DNA from: Pseudomonas sp. B21-015
GTDB lineage: Bacteria; Pseudomonadota; Gammaproteobacteria; Pseudomonadales; Pseudomonadaceae
Assembly (NCBI RefSeq): GCF_024749285.1
Contig: NZ_CP087196.1
Coordinates: forward strand, 4,402,001 to 4,466,000
Direction of reading: 5' to 3'
DNA: 64,000 nt
Position numbers and translations under genes: made by a program. The notes under the pieces are model-generated. The model had not been told where the DNA came from and did not search any database. It worked only from the letters and a program-made list of their open reading frames with translations. Of this stretch, positions 8,123 to 15,886 are shown one piece after another (within the stretch, counting starts at the first letter, position 1; each line of letters opens with the position of its first letter).

Positions 8123-10573
8123 ATGAGTACCCCAACCCCCTGCTACCACTGTGCCCTGCCCGTCCCGGCCGGCAGCCGCTTCACGGCCGCCGTCCTCGGG
8201 GATACCCGCGAGTTCTGTTGTCCGGGTTGCCAGGCGGTGGCCGAGGCCATCGTGGCCGGTGGGCTGGAAAGCTATTACCAGCATCGCAGCGAAGCCTCGG
8301 CCAACCCCGAAGCATTACCGGTGCAATTGGTAGATGAGCTGGAGCTCTATGATCGCGCCGATGTGCAGCAACCCTTTGTTCGTCACGAAGGCGAACTCGC
8401 CGAAACCACCCTGTTGATGGAAGGCATCAGTTGCGCCGCCTGCGGCTGGTTGATCGAAAAGCATCTTCGCAGCCTCCCGGCAGTGGCCGAAGCACGCTTG
8501 AATTTGTCCAACCATCGTCTGCATGTACGCTGGGCCGATGCGCAATTGCCATTGAGCCAAGTGCTCAGCGAATTGCGCCACATCGGTTACGCCGCCCACC
8601 CTTATCAGGCCGACCGCGCCAGCGAACAACTGGCCAGCGAAAACCGCCTGGCCCTGCGTCAACTCGGGGTCGCGGGGCTGCTGTGGTTCCAGGCGATGAT
8701 GGCGACCATGGCCACCTGGCCGGAATTCAACATCGACCTCAGCCCGCAGCTGCACACCATCTTGCGCTGGGTCGCGCTGTTTCTGACCACCCCGATCGTG
8801 TTTTACAGCTGCGCGCCGTTCTTCAAAGGGGCGATGCGCGATCTGCGCACCCGTCACCTGACCATGGACGTTTCGGTGTCGCTGGCGATCGGCAGTGCTT
8901 ACATCGCAGGGATCTGGACCTCGATCACCGGGGTCGGCGAGCTGTATTTCGATGCGGTGGGGATGTTTGCGCTGTTCCTGCTGGCCGGGCGCTATCTGGA
9001 ACGCCGCGCACGGGAACGCACAGCCGCCGCAACCGCACAACTGGTCAATCTGTTGCCCGCCTCCTGCCTGCGGCTGAGTGCTGACGGCCAGAGCGAGCGA
9101 ATTCTGCTCAGCGAATTGCGCGTGGGCGATCAGGTGCTGGTGCATCCCGGCGCGACTCTGCCAGCCGACGGCAAGATCCTCGACGGCCAGTCGAGCATCG
9201 ACGAATCCCTGCTCACCGGCGAATACCTGCCACAACCACGAACCCTGGGCGATGCCGTCACCGCCGGCACCTTGAACGTTGAAGGTGCACTGACCGTGGA
9301 AGTCTTGGCGCTGGGTCAGGACACGCGCCTGTCGGCCATCGTCCGCCTGTTGGATCGCGCCCAGGCCGAGAAGCCGCGACTGGCGGAAATCGCCGACCGC
9401 GCCGCGCAGTGGTTTTTACTGCTGACGCTTATCGCAGTGGCCGCCATCGGCCTGCTCTGGTGGGAACTGGACTCATCGCGAGCGTTCTGGATTGTCCTGG
9501 CGATGCTGGTTGCCACCTGCCCATGCGCTTTGTCCCTGGCCACGCCGACCGCCCTCACCGCCGCCACCGGCACGCTGCACAAACTGGGGCTTTTGCTGAC
9601 GCGCGGCCATGTACTGGAAGGCCTGAACCAGATCGACACAGTGATTTTCGACAAGACTGGCACCCTCACCGAAGGTCGCCTGGCCTTGCGTTCGATCCGC
9701 CCGCTTGGGGCCCTGGCCAGTGATCAATGCCTGAGCCTCGCCGCCGCCCTGGAAAACCGCTCCGAACACCCGATCGCCCGGGCGTTTGGCCGCGCGCCGC
9801 TGGCCGCCGAAGAAGTCCACAGTACGCCGGGCCTGGGGCTTGAAGGGTTGGTCGGTTTACAACGCCTGCGCATTGGCCAACCGGGGTTTGTCTGCGAGCT
9901 CAGCGGTGCTCAAGTGCCGGTGATGCCCGATGAGCCCGGCCAATGGCTGCTGCTCGGCGACAGCCAAGGGCCGCTGGCGTGGTTCGTGCTCGACGACCGT
10001 TTACGCGCCGACGCACCCGCCCTGCTGGCGGCGTGCAAGGCGCGCGGCTGGCGCACACTGCTACTGTCCGGCGACAGCTCGCCGATGGTCGCCAGTGTCG
10101 CCGCCGAATTGGGCATCGACGAGGCCCGTGGGGGCTTGCGTCCGGACGATAAATTGCAGGTGCTGCAACAGCTGCACCAGGAAGGTCGCAAGGTGTTGAT
10201 GCTCGGCGACGGGGTCAACGACGTACCGGTGCTGGCCGCCGCCGACATCAGCGTGGCGATGGGTTCGGCCACCGATCTGGCGAAAACCAGTGCCGACGCG
10301 GTGCTGCTGTCGAACCGCCTCGACGCGCTGGTGCAAGCCTTCAGCCTGGCTTGTCGCACCCGCCGGGTCATCATCGAGAACTTGCTGTGGGCAGCGCTGT
10401 ACAATGGCCTCATGTTGCCGTTCGCCGCCCTCGGCTGGATCACTCCAGTATGGGCCGCAGTCGGCATGTCCATCAGTTCGTTGACCGTGGTGCTGAATGC
10501 CTTGCGCCTGACTCGCCTGCCGTGCGCGCCGGCTGCCGGCACCACGCCAGAAACCCGTCCGCTGCCGGCCTGA
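8123..10573 (+). CDS. ccoI: Copper-transporting P1B-type ATPase CcoI
   Basis: 816 residues. N-terminal metal-binding domain with CYHC (7-10) and CCPGC (32-36), then an HMA domain with CAAC (C104, C107), membrane helices, the ion-channel motif CPC (466-468), the phosphorylation site DKTGT (D510) and GDGVND near the C-terminus. These make it a copper exporter of the CcoI/FixI class, which delivers copper for the CuB centre of CcoN rather than for detoxification. Context in ccoGHIS supports that role over CopA. Full length, no disruption. Confidence 0.95.
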   Translation: MSTPTPCYHCALPVPAGSRFTAAVLGDTREFCCPGCQAVAEAIVAGGLESYYQHRSEASANPEALPVQLVDELELYDRADVQQPFVRHEGELAETTLLMEGISCAACGWLIEKHLRSLPAVAEARLNLSNHRLHVRWADAQLPLSQVLSELRHIGYAAHPYQADRASEQLASENRLALRQLGVAGLLWFQAMMATMATWPEFNIDLSPQLHTILRWVALFLTTPIVFYSCAPFFKGAMRDLRTRHLTMDVSVSLAIGSAYIAGIWTSITGVGELYFDAVGMFALFLLAGRYLERRARERTAAATAQLVNLLPASCLRLSADGQSERILLSELRVGDQVLVHPGATLPADGKILDGQSSIDESLLTGEYLPQPRTLGDAVTAGTLNVEGALTVEVLALGQDTRLSAIVRLLDRAQAEKPRLAEIADRAAQWFLLLTLIAVAAIGLLWWELDSSRAFWIVLAMLVATCPCALSLATPTALTAATGTLHKLGLLLTRGHVLEGLNQIDTVIFDKTGTLTEGRLALRSIRPLGALASDQCLSLAAALENRSEHPIARAFGRAPLAAEEVHSTPGLGLEGLVGLQRLRIGQPGFVCELSGAQVPVMPDEPGQWLLLGDSQGPLAWFVLDDRLRADAPALLAACKARGWRTLLLSGDSSPMVASVAAELGIDEARGGLRPDDKLQVLQQLHQEGRKVLMLGDGVNDVPVLAAADISVAMGSATDLAKTSADAVLLSNRLDALVQAFSLACRTRRVIIENLLWAALYNGLMLPFAALGWITPVWAAVGMSISSLTVVLNALRLTRLPCAPAAGTTPETRPLPA

Positions 10574-10595
10574 GCCGCACGGGCATGGAGTCCAG

Positions 10596-10814
10596 ATGCC
10601 AGCTCTCTACGTGATGATCCCCGCCGCGCTGCTGATCGTGGCCATCGCTATCTACATCTTCTTCTGGGCGGTCGATAGCGGTCAGTACGACGACCTCGAC
10701 GGCCCGGCCCATAGCATCCTGTTCGACGACCAGGACCCGAACCACAAGGCTGCGGTCGACGAGGCCAGCGGCCATCCGGCCAAACCGGACGACAAGGCGC
10801 CGCCCCATGCTTGA
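10596..10814 (+). CDS. ccoS: cbb3 oxidase maturation protein CcoS
   Basis: 72 residues with an N-terminal membrane helix (about 5-25, IFFWAVDSGQYDDLDGPA following it), the defining CcoS/FixS sequence. CcoS is needed for cofactor insertion into CcoN. It starts 22 bases after ccoI and overlaps the next gene by eight bases. Confidence 0.92.
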   Translation: MPALYVMIPAALLIVAIAIYIFFWAVDSGQYDDLDGPAHSILFDDQDPNHKAAVDEASGHPAKPDDKAPPHA

Positions 10815-11490
10815 ATTGGCGCCACTGCTGGTATCGGCGCTAATCCTCGGCCTGCTCGGTGGCGGACATTGCCTGGGCATGTGCGGTGGCTTGATGGGCG
10901 CGCTGACCCTGGCGATCCCCAAGGAACAACGCAGCCGACGCTTTCGATTGTTGCTGGCCTACAACCTGGGGCGAATTCTCAGCTATGCCGCTGCCGGCCT
11001 GCTGATCGGCCTGGCCGGCTGGGCCGTGGCCAATAGCCCGGCGGCAATGTTCATGCGCATCCTCGCCGGGCTGCTGTTGATCGCCATGGGGCTGTACCTG
11101 GCCGGCTGGTGGAGCGGCCTGACCCGCATCGAAAGCCTCGGTCGCGGCCTGTGGCGGCATATCCAGCCGATTGCCAACAGACTACTGCCGGTATCGAACC
11201 TGCCCCGCGCCCTGCTGCTGGGCGCGCTGTGGGGCTGGCTGCCGTGCGGGCTGGTTTACAGCACATTGCTGTGGTCGGCGAGTCAGGGTAATGCGCTGGA
11301 CAGTGCGTTGCTGATGCTGGCATTCGGGCTGGGCACCTGGCCGGTGCTGCTCGCCACAGGGCTGGCGGCCGAGCGCGTCACGGCACTGCTGCGCAAACGC
11401 AGTGTGCGCATGACCGGCGGCTTGCTGGTGATGGTGTTCGGTATCTGGACCTTGCCGGGGCCGCATCAGCATTGGCTCATGGGCCACTGA
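10807..11490 (+). CDS. TauE/SafE-like (UreH-type) membrane protein, probable cbb3/copper accessory
   Basis: 227 residues with about six membrane helices. The N-terminal motif GGGHCLGMCGGLMGAL carries a His-x3-Cys-like pattern, and a second half contains WLPCGLVYSTLLW; this is the sulfite exporter TauE/SafE or UreH-like transmembrane domain, related to the DsbD/CcdA helical fold. It overlaps ccoS by eight bases and so is translated with the cbb3 assembly genes. The paired cysteines in helices suggest metal or thiol chemistry. The exact substrate is not evident from the sequence. Confidence 0.8.
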   Translation: MLELAPLLVSALILGLLGGGHCLGMCGGLMGALTLAIPKEQRSRRFRLLLAYNLGRILSYAAAGLLIGLAGWAVANSPAAMFMRILAGLLLIAMGLYLAGWWSGLTRIESLGRGLWRHIQPIANRLLPVSNLPRALLLGALWGWLPCGLVYSTLLWSASQGNALDSALLMLAFGLGTWPVLLATGLAAERVTALLRKRSVRMTGGLLVMVFGIWTLPGPHQHWLMGH

Positions 11491-11491
11491 C

Positions 11492-11586
11492 CTGTGGCGA
11501 GGGAGCTTGCTCCCGCTGGGGCGCGAAGCGACCCCAAGAAATGGGACTGCTGCGCAGTCCAGCGGGAGCAAGCTCCCTCGCCACAG
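11492..11586. repeat. REP-type inverted repeat (family A) after the TauE/SafE-like gene
   Basis: CTGTGGCGAGGGAGCTTGCT (from 11492) returns as its inverse complement ending at 11586 (AGCAAGCTCCCTCGCCACAG). The same arms occur at 22660-22785 and 50439-50571. It lies directly after the stop codon and just before the hemN promoter. Confidence 0.88.
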
Positions 11587-11612
11587 AAACCCACCACAAC
11601 CACCAACCACCG

Positions 11613-11661
11613 TTGATTCAAATCAAGATGCCTCAACGCCGCCCCCCCTAGACTCGCCGAC
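11613..11661 (+). promoter_or_regulatory. ANR-dependent class II promoter of hemN
   Basis: TTGATTCAAATCAA at 11613-11626 is a perfect match to the FNR/ANR consensus TTGAT-N4-ATCAA. A -10-like TAGACT lies at 11649-11654. The box centre (11619.5) is 32 bp from the -10 centre, exactly the class II geometry (box at -41.5), giving a predicted transcription start near 11661, 30 bases before the hemN ATG. Confidence 0.88.
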
Positions 11662-11690
11662 ACTGCCAGCCTATCCGGGGGAATGCCCGC

Positions 11691-13073
11691 ATGCTCGACG
11701 CCATTCGTTGGGACACAGATCTGATCCGCCGTTACGACCTGGCGGGACCGCGCTACACCTCGTATCCGACCGCCGTGCAATTCGACAGCCAGGTCGGCAC
11801 CTTCGATCTGTTTCATGCCCTGCGCGACAGCCGCAAGGCCCTGCGGCCGCTGTCGCTGTATGTGCACGTGCCGTTCTGCGCGAACATCTGCTACTACTGC
11901 GCCTGCAACAAAGTCATCACCAAGGACCGCGGCCGCGCCCTGCCCTATTTGCAGCGCCTGGAACAGGAAATCCAGCTGATCGCCTGCCACCTCGACCCCA
12001 CGCAGAAAGTCGAGCAACTGCATTTCGGCGGCGGCACGCCAACCTTTCTCAGCCACGACGAACTGCGCCAGTTGATGGCTCAGCTGCGCAAGCATTTCAA
12101 TCTGCTGAATAACGATTCCGGCGACTATGGCATCGAGATCGACCCTCGCGAGGCCGACTGGTCGACCATGGGCCTGCTCCGGGAACTGGGCTTCAACCGG
12201 GTCAGCATCGGCCTGCAAGACCTCGACCCGGCGGTGCAACGAGCGGTCAATCGCCTGCAAAGCCTGGAAGAAACCCGCGCCGTGATCGACGCCGCCCGAA
12301 CCCTGCAATTTCGCTCGATCAACATCGATCTGATCTATGGCCTGCCGAAGCAGACGCCCGAGAACTTCGCCCGTACCGTCGACGAAGTCATCAGCCTGCA
12401 ACCGGATCGGCTCTCGGTATTCAACTACGCCCATCTGCCGGAACGCTTCATGCCGCAACGGCGAATCAACGGCAACGATCTACCGGCGCCGGCGCAGAAG
12501 CTGGAAATGCTCCAGCGCACCATCGAACAGCTGACAACCGCCGGTTACCGCTACATCGGCATGGACCATTTCGCCCTGCCCGACGATGAACTGGCGATTG
12601 CTCAGGAAGAATCGACCCTGCAACGTAACTTCCAGGGCTACACCACCCACGGTCATTGCGATCTGATCGGTCTGGGGGTATCGGCCATCAGCCAGATCGG
12701 GGATTTGTACTGCCAGAACAGCAGCGACCTGACCCAGTACCAGAACGCTTTGGCGTCTGCGCAACTGGCCACCAGCCGTGGCCTGGTGTGCAACGCTGAC
12801 GATCGCTTGCGCAGAGCAGTGATTCAGCAACTGATTTGCCATTTCAGCCTGGAATTCACGGAAATCGAGCAGGCCTTCAATATCGATTTTCGTGGTTATT
12901 TCGGTGAACTTTGGCCACAGCTGCAGGACATGGCCGAGGACGGGCTGATTAAGCTGAACAACGATCGAATCACCGTACTCCCCGCAGGCCGGCTGCTGGT
13001 GCGCTCGGTGTGCATGGTGTTCGACGCGTATCTGGAACACACCAATCGCCAGCGTTTTTCACGAGTTATCTAG
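11691..13073 (+). CDS. hemN: Oxygen-independent coproporphyrinogen III oxidase
   Basis: 460 residues, a radical-SAM enzyme that decarboxylates coproporphyrinogen III to protoporphyrinogen IX without oxygen, in the cytoplasm. The cluster motif FCANICYYCACNK (C-x3-C-x2-C-x-C) is at about residues 62-74, followed by FGGGTPTFL. Haem demand from the cbb3 oxidase under low oxygen explains its position between ccoS and anr. The start at 11691 (MLDAIRWDTDLI) is the usual one, and the promoter carries a perfect ANR box. Confidence 0.96.
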   Translation: MLDAIRWDTDLIRRYDLAGPRYTSYPTAVQFDSQVGTFDLFHALRDSRKALRPLSLYVHVPFCANICYYCACNKVITKDRGRALPYLQRLEQEIQLIACHLDPTQKVEQLHFGGGTPTFLSHDELRQLMAQLRKHFNLLNNDSGDYGIEIDPREADWSTMGLLRELGFNRVSIGLQDLDPAVQRAVNRLQSLEETRAVIDAARTLQFRSINIDLIYGLPKQTPENFARTVDEVISLQPDRLSVFNYAHLPERFMPQRRINGNDLPAPAQKLEMLQRTIEQLTTAGYRYIGMDHFALPDDELAIAQEESTLQRNFQGYTTHGHCDLIGLGVSAISQIGDLYCQNSSDLTQYQNALASAQLATSRGLVCNADDRLRRAVIQQLICHFSLEFTEIEQAFNIDFRGYFGELWPQLQDMAEDGLIKLNNDRITVLPAGRLLVRSVCMVFDAYLEHTNRQRFSRVI

Positions 13074-13167
13074 ACCCCCTATGGCTAAATTGTCGCAGGC
13101 TGGCCCGAATGTCCTCCCGTAGGGTACCCTTACGGCTTATGTGTGTTTTCCCACAAGGATTAAAGAA

Positions 13168-13902
13168 ATGTCCGAGCCAGTAAAACTGCGCGCTCATAAC
13201 CAGGCCCATTGCAAGGATTGCAGCCTGGCCCCTCTCTGCCTTCCACTTTCTCTGAATCTGGAAGACATGGATGCGCTGGACGAAATCGTCAAACGTGGCC
13301 GACCGCTGAAAAAAGGCGAGTTCCTGTTTCGCCAGGGCGACACGTTCGATTCCGTTTATGCAGTACGCTCCGGCGCCCTGAAGACCTTCAGCCTGAGCGA
13401 TGGCGGCGAAGAACAGCTCACCGGTTTCCATTTGCCGAGTGAACTGGTCGGCCTGTCAGGCATGGACACCGAAAAACATCCGGTTTCGGCGCAAGCCCTG
13501 GAAACCACCTCGGTGTGCGAAATTCCTTTCGAACACCTCGACGAACTGGCCCTGCAATTGCCACAACTGCGCCGTCAGTTGATGCGGGTGATGAGCCGCG
13601 AAATTCGTGACGATCAGCAAATGATGTTGCTGCTGTCGAAGAAAACCGCCGACGAGCGCATCGCCACCTTCCTGGTCAACCTGTCGGCACGTTTCCGCGC
13701 CCGGGGGTTCTCGGCCAACCAGTTCCGGCTGAGCATGTCGCGCAACGAAATCGGCAATTACCTGGGCCTGGCGGTGGAAACCGTGTCCCGGGTGTTCACC
13801 CGCTTCCAGCAAAACGAACTGATCGCCGCCGAGGGCAAGGAAGTGCACATCCTCGACCCGATCCAGCTCTGCGCCCTGGCCGGCGGCTCGATCGACGGCT
13901 GA
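13168..13902 (+). CDS. anr: Oxygen-sensing CRP/FNR-family regulator Anr
   Basis: 244 residues. N-terminal cysteines C15, C18 and C24 (C-x2-C-x5-C) plus a later cysteine near residue 116 (TTSVCEIPF) can hold the O2-labile [4Fe-4S] cluster as in FNR. The cyclic-nucleotide-type beta-roll covers about 35-150 and the helix-turn-helix at the C-terminus contains [17 protein letters not shown], whose E-x2-SR recognition residues match FNR and predict binding to TTGAT-N4-ATCAA. ATG 13168 follows AAGGA; the upstream in-frame GTG at 13141 is rejected. It probably activates hemN and ccoG in this window. Confidence 0.95.
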   Translation: MSEPVKLRAHNQAHCKDCSLAPLCLPLSLNLEDMDALDEIVKRGRPLKKGEFLFRQGDTFDSVYAVRSGALKTFSLSDGGEEQLTGFHLPSELVGLSGMDTEKHPVSAQALETTSVCEIPFEHLDELALQLPQLRRQLMRVMSREIRDDQQMMLLLSKKTADERIATFLVNLSARFRARGFSANQFRLSMSRNEIGNYLGLAVETVSRVFTRFQQNELIAAEGKEVHILDPIQLCALAGGSIDG

Positions 13903-13981
13903 TCCTGGCGACGGCGGCTGAGCGAAACGGTTCAGCCGCCGTTATACTGCGACGTTTGCAGCCCGCCAGGACACTTCGACG

Positions 13982-14530
13982 ATGGTCATCGACTCCTTCG
14001 ACATCAAATCCCTGATCCGCCCCGTGATCGACTTCCCCAAGCCGGGCGTGATCTTTCGCGACATCACCCCACTGTTCCAGTCGCCCACGGCCCTGCGCCT
14101 GGTGATGGACAGCTTTGCCCATCGTTACGTCGAGGCCGACTTCACCCACATCGGCGCCATGGATGCCCGTGGCTTTCTGATCGGTTCGATCCTGGCCTAC
14201 CAGTTGAACAAGCCGCTGGTGCTATTCCGCAAGCAGGGCAAATTGCCCGCCGACGTGCTGGCCGAGGGTTATCAGACCGAGTACGGCGAAGCCTTCCTCG
14301 AAGTCCACGCCGACAGCCTGTGCGAGGGCGATTCGGTGGCGATGTTCGATGACCTGATCGCCACCGGCGGCACCCTGATTGCGGCGGCCAACCTGATCCG
14401 GCGCATGGGCGCGCGGGTGCATGAAGCGGCGGCGATCATTGACTTGCCGGAGCTGGGTGGCTCACAGCGCCTGGAAGACATGGGGATTCCGACGTTTTGC
14501 CTGACGCAGTTTGCGTTGAGCGATAAGTAA
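13982..14530 (+). CDS. apt: Adenine phosphoribosyltransferase
   Basis: 182 residues, the usual Apt length. It salvages adenine with PRPP to give AMP. The PRPP-binding motif reads [14 protein letters not shown] (near residue 122), and FRDITPLFQ in the N-terminal region is the Apt-specific signature. It lies 80 bases after anr and converges with recR, leaving 22 bases between the stops. Confidence 0.95.
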   Translation: MVIDSFDIKSLIRPVIDFPKPGVIFRDITPLFQSPTALRLVMDSFAHRYVEADFTHIGAMDARGFLIGSILAYQLNKPLVLFRKQGKLPADVLAEGYQTEYGEAFLEVHADSLCEGDSVAMFDDLIATGGTLIAAANLIRRMGARVHEAAAIIDLPELGGSQRLEDMGIPTFCLTQFALSDK

Positions 14531-14552
14531 CGCGAAGGCGTCAGTTCAGGCG

Positions 14553-15155
14553 CTACAAGGCAATCGGCTTACGCCCGGCAAACGAATGCGCCAATGTCCC
14601 GCCATCCACCAGTTCCAGCTCGCCACCCAACGGCACGCCATGGGCGATGCGCGAGGCGATCAGGCCTTTGTTGCTGAGCAACTGGGCGATGTAATGCGCC
14701 GTGGCCTCGCCTTCCACCGTGGGGTTGGTGGCGAGGATAACTTCGGTAAACGTGCCCGCCTCTTCGATTCGCGCCATCAGTTGTGGAATGCCGATGGCTT
14801 CCGGCCCCAGCCCGTCCAGAGGCGACAAGTGGCCCTTGAGCACGAAGTAGCGACCGCGGAAACCGGTCTGCTCCACCGCATAAACGTCCATTGGACCCTC
14901 CACCACACACAGCAAGGTGTCGTCGCGGCGTGAATCAGCGCATTGCGGGCACAGATCGTCTTCGGTCAGCGTGCGGCACAAGCGGCAGTGGCCCACCCCT
15001 TCCATGGCCTGGCTCAGCGCTTGAGCCAGTCGCAAGCCGCCGCTGCGATCACGCTCAAGCAGTTGCAATGCCATGCGCTGGGCAGTTTTCTGACCCACAC
15101 CCGGCAAAATTCGCAGGGCATCGATCAGTTGGCGAATCAAAGGGCTGAAGCTCAT
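14553..15155 (-). CDS. recR: Recombination mediator protein RecR
   Basis: 200 residues. Helix-hairpin-helix region [18 protein letters not shown] near the N-terminus, a C4 zinc finger ([16 protein letters not shown]) and a Toprim domain ([14 protein letters not shown]). RecR acts with RecF and RecO to load RecA at gaps. The start is the ATG at 15155 ([10 protein letters not shown]); an in-frame ATG 18 bases upstream (MSDFFP) is possible, and neither has a strong Shine-Dalgarno. A terminator separates it from ybaB, so it should have its own promoter within 15156-15420. Confidence 0.94.
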   Translation of the reverse strand: MSFSPLIRQLIDALRILPGVGQKTAQRMALQLLERDRSGGLRLAQALSQAMEGVGHCRLCRTLTEDDLCPQCADSRRDDTLLCVVEGPMDVYAVEQTGFRGRYFVLKGHLSPLDGLGPEAIGIPQLMARIEEAGTFTEVILATNPTVEGEATAHYIAQLLSNKGLIASRIAHGVPLGGELELVDGGTLAHSFAGRKPIAL

Positions 15156-15318
15156 GGGGAAAAAGTCCGACATAACAACGAGACGCGGTTTATACCCGTG
15201 CCTCTGTTTAGCGTCAAATAACAGCGTCTCCTTGATCGACGAATCCGACCGAATAGGGAGCAGACCTTTGTGGGGGTGTCGCGTTCGATGTTTCGTCAGT
15301 GGTACCGAGGTGACTTCA

Positions 15319-15381
15319 TCGCGGGCAAGCCACGCTCCCACAGGATTTAGGTGATCCCTGTGGGAGCGGGCTTGCCCGCGA
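15319..15381. repeat. REP-type inverted repeat (family C variant) upstream of recR
   Basis: TCGCGGGCAAGCCACGCTCC plus CACAGG (15319-15344) and its near-perfect inverse complement (15357-15381) are separated by 12 bases. This is the only REP in the window between two genes of the same direction where it lies in a promoter region. The remaining bases of 15156-15480 contain the ybaB terminator and no other recognised element. Confidence 0.82.
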
Positions 15382-15421
15382 AGGCTGCCTCACAGGCACC
15401 ACACTTCCAACAGACAGAAAC

Positions 15422-15452
15422 AAAAATGCCAGGCGCGATGCCTGGCATTTTT
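15422..15452. terminator. Intrinsic terminator after ybaB
   Basis: AAAAATGCCAGGC and GCCTGGCATTTTT form a 13-bp stem with a five-base loop. On the minus strand it closes the dnaX-ybaB unit, 28 bases after the ybaB stop. Confidence 0.88.
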
Positions 15453-15480
15453 TGTAACCGATCCAATGCGCGTTGGCGAA

Positions 15481-15819
15481 TCAGAATGGCAGTTTCATAC
15501 CCGGTGGCAGTTGCATGCCAGCGGTCATGCCGGACATTTTGTCCTGGCTGTTGGCTTCGATCTTGCGCACAGCGTCGTTGACGGCAGCGGCGAATACAGC
15601 TTCCAGCATCTCTTTGTCGTCTTCGCTCAGGCCTTCGACCAGGCTTGGGTCGATGGTCACGCGCTTGACGTCGTGACGACCGGTCATTACCACGGTGACC
15701 ATATCGCCACCGGCTTTACCGGTGACTTCGGCGTTGGCCAGCTCTTCCTGCATCTTGGCCATTTTTTCCTGCATCTGCTGCGCCTGCTTCATCAGGCCGG
15801 CCATGCCACCTTTCATCAT
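15481..15819 (-). CDS. ybaB: YbaB/EbfC family nucleoid-associated protein
   Basis: 112 residues beginning [19 protein letters not shown]. The N-terminal methionine/glutamine-rich helix, [14 protein letters not shown] and a C-terminal MKLPF are typical of the YbaB DNA-binding dimer. AGGTG precedes the ATG at 15819; upstream in-frame codons to 15873 belong to the dnaX spacer. It lies between dnaX and recR, as in most proteobacteria. Confidence 0.94.
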   Translation of the reverse strand: MMKGGMAGLMKQAQQMQEKMAKMQEELANAEVTGKAGGDMVTVVMTGRHDVKRVTIDPSLVEGLSEDDKEMLEAVFAAAVNDAVRKIEANSQDKMSGMTAGMQLPPGMKLPF

Positions 15820-15886
15820 GGGAATCACCTCAAAAGTACTTGGATAAAAACAGCGCCCGGCCGTTGGGGCCAAGCGCCTTCAGTTA

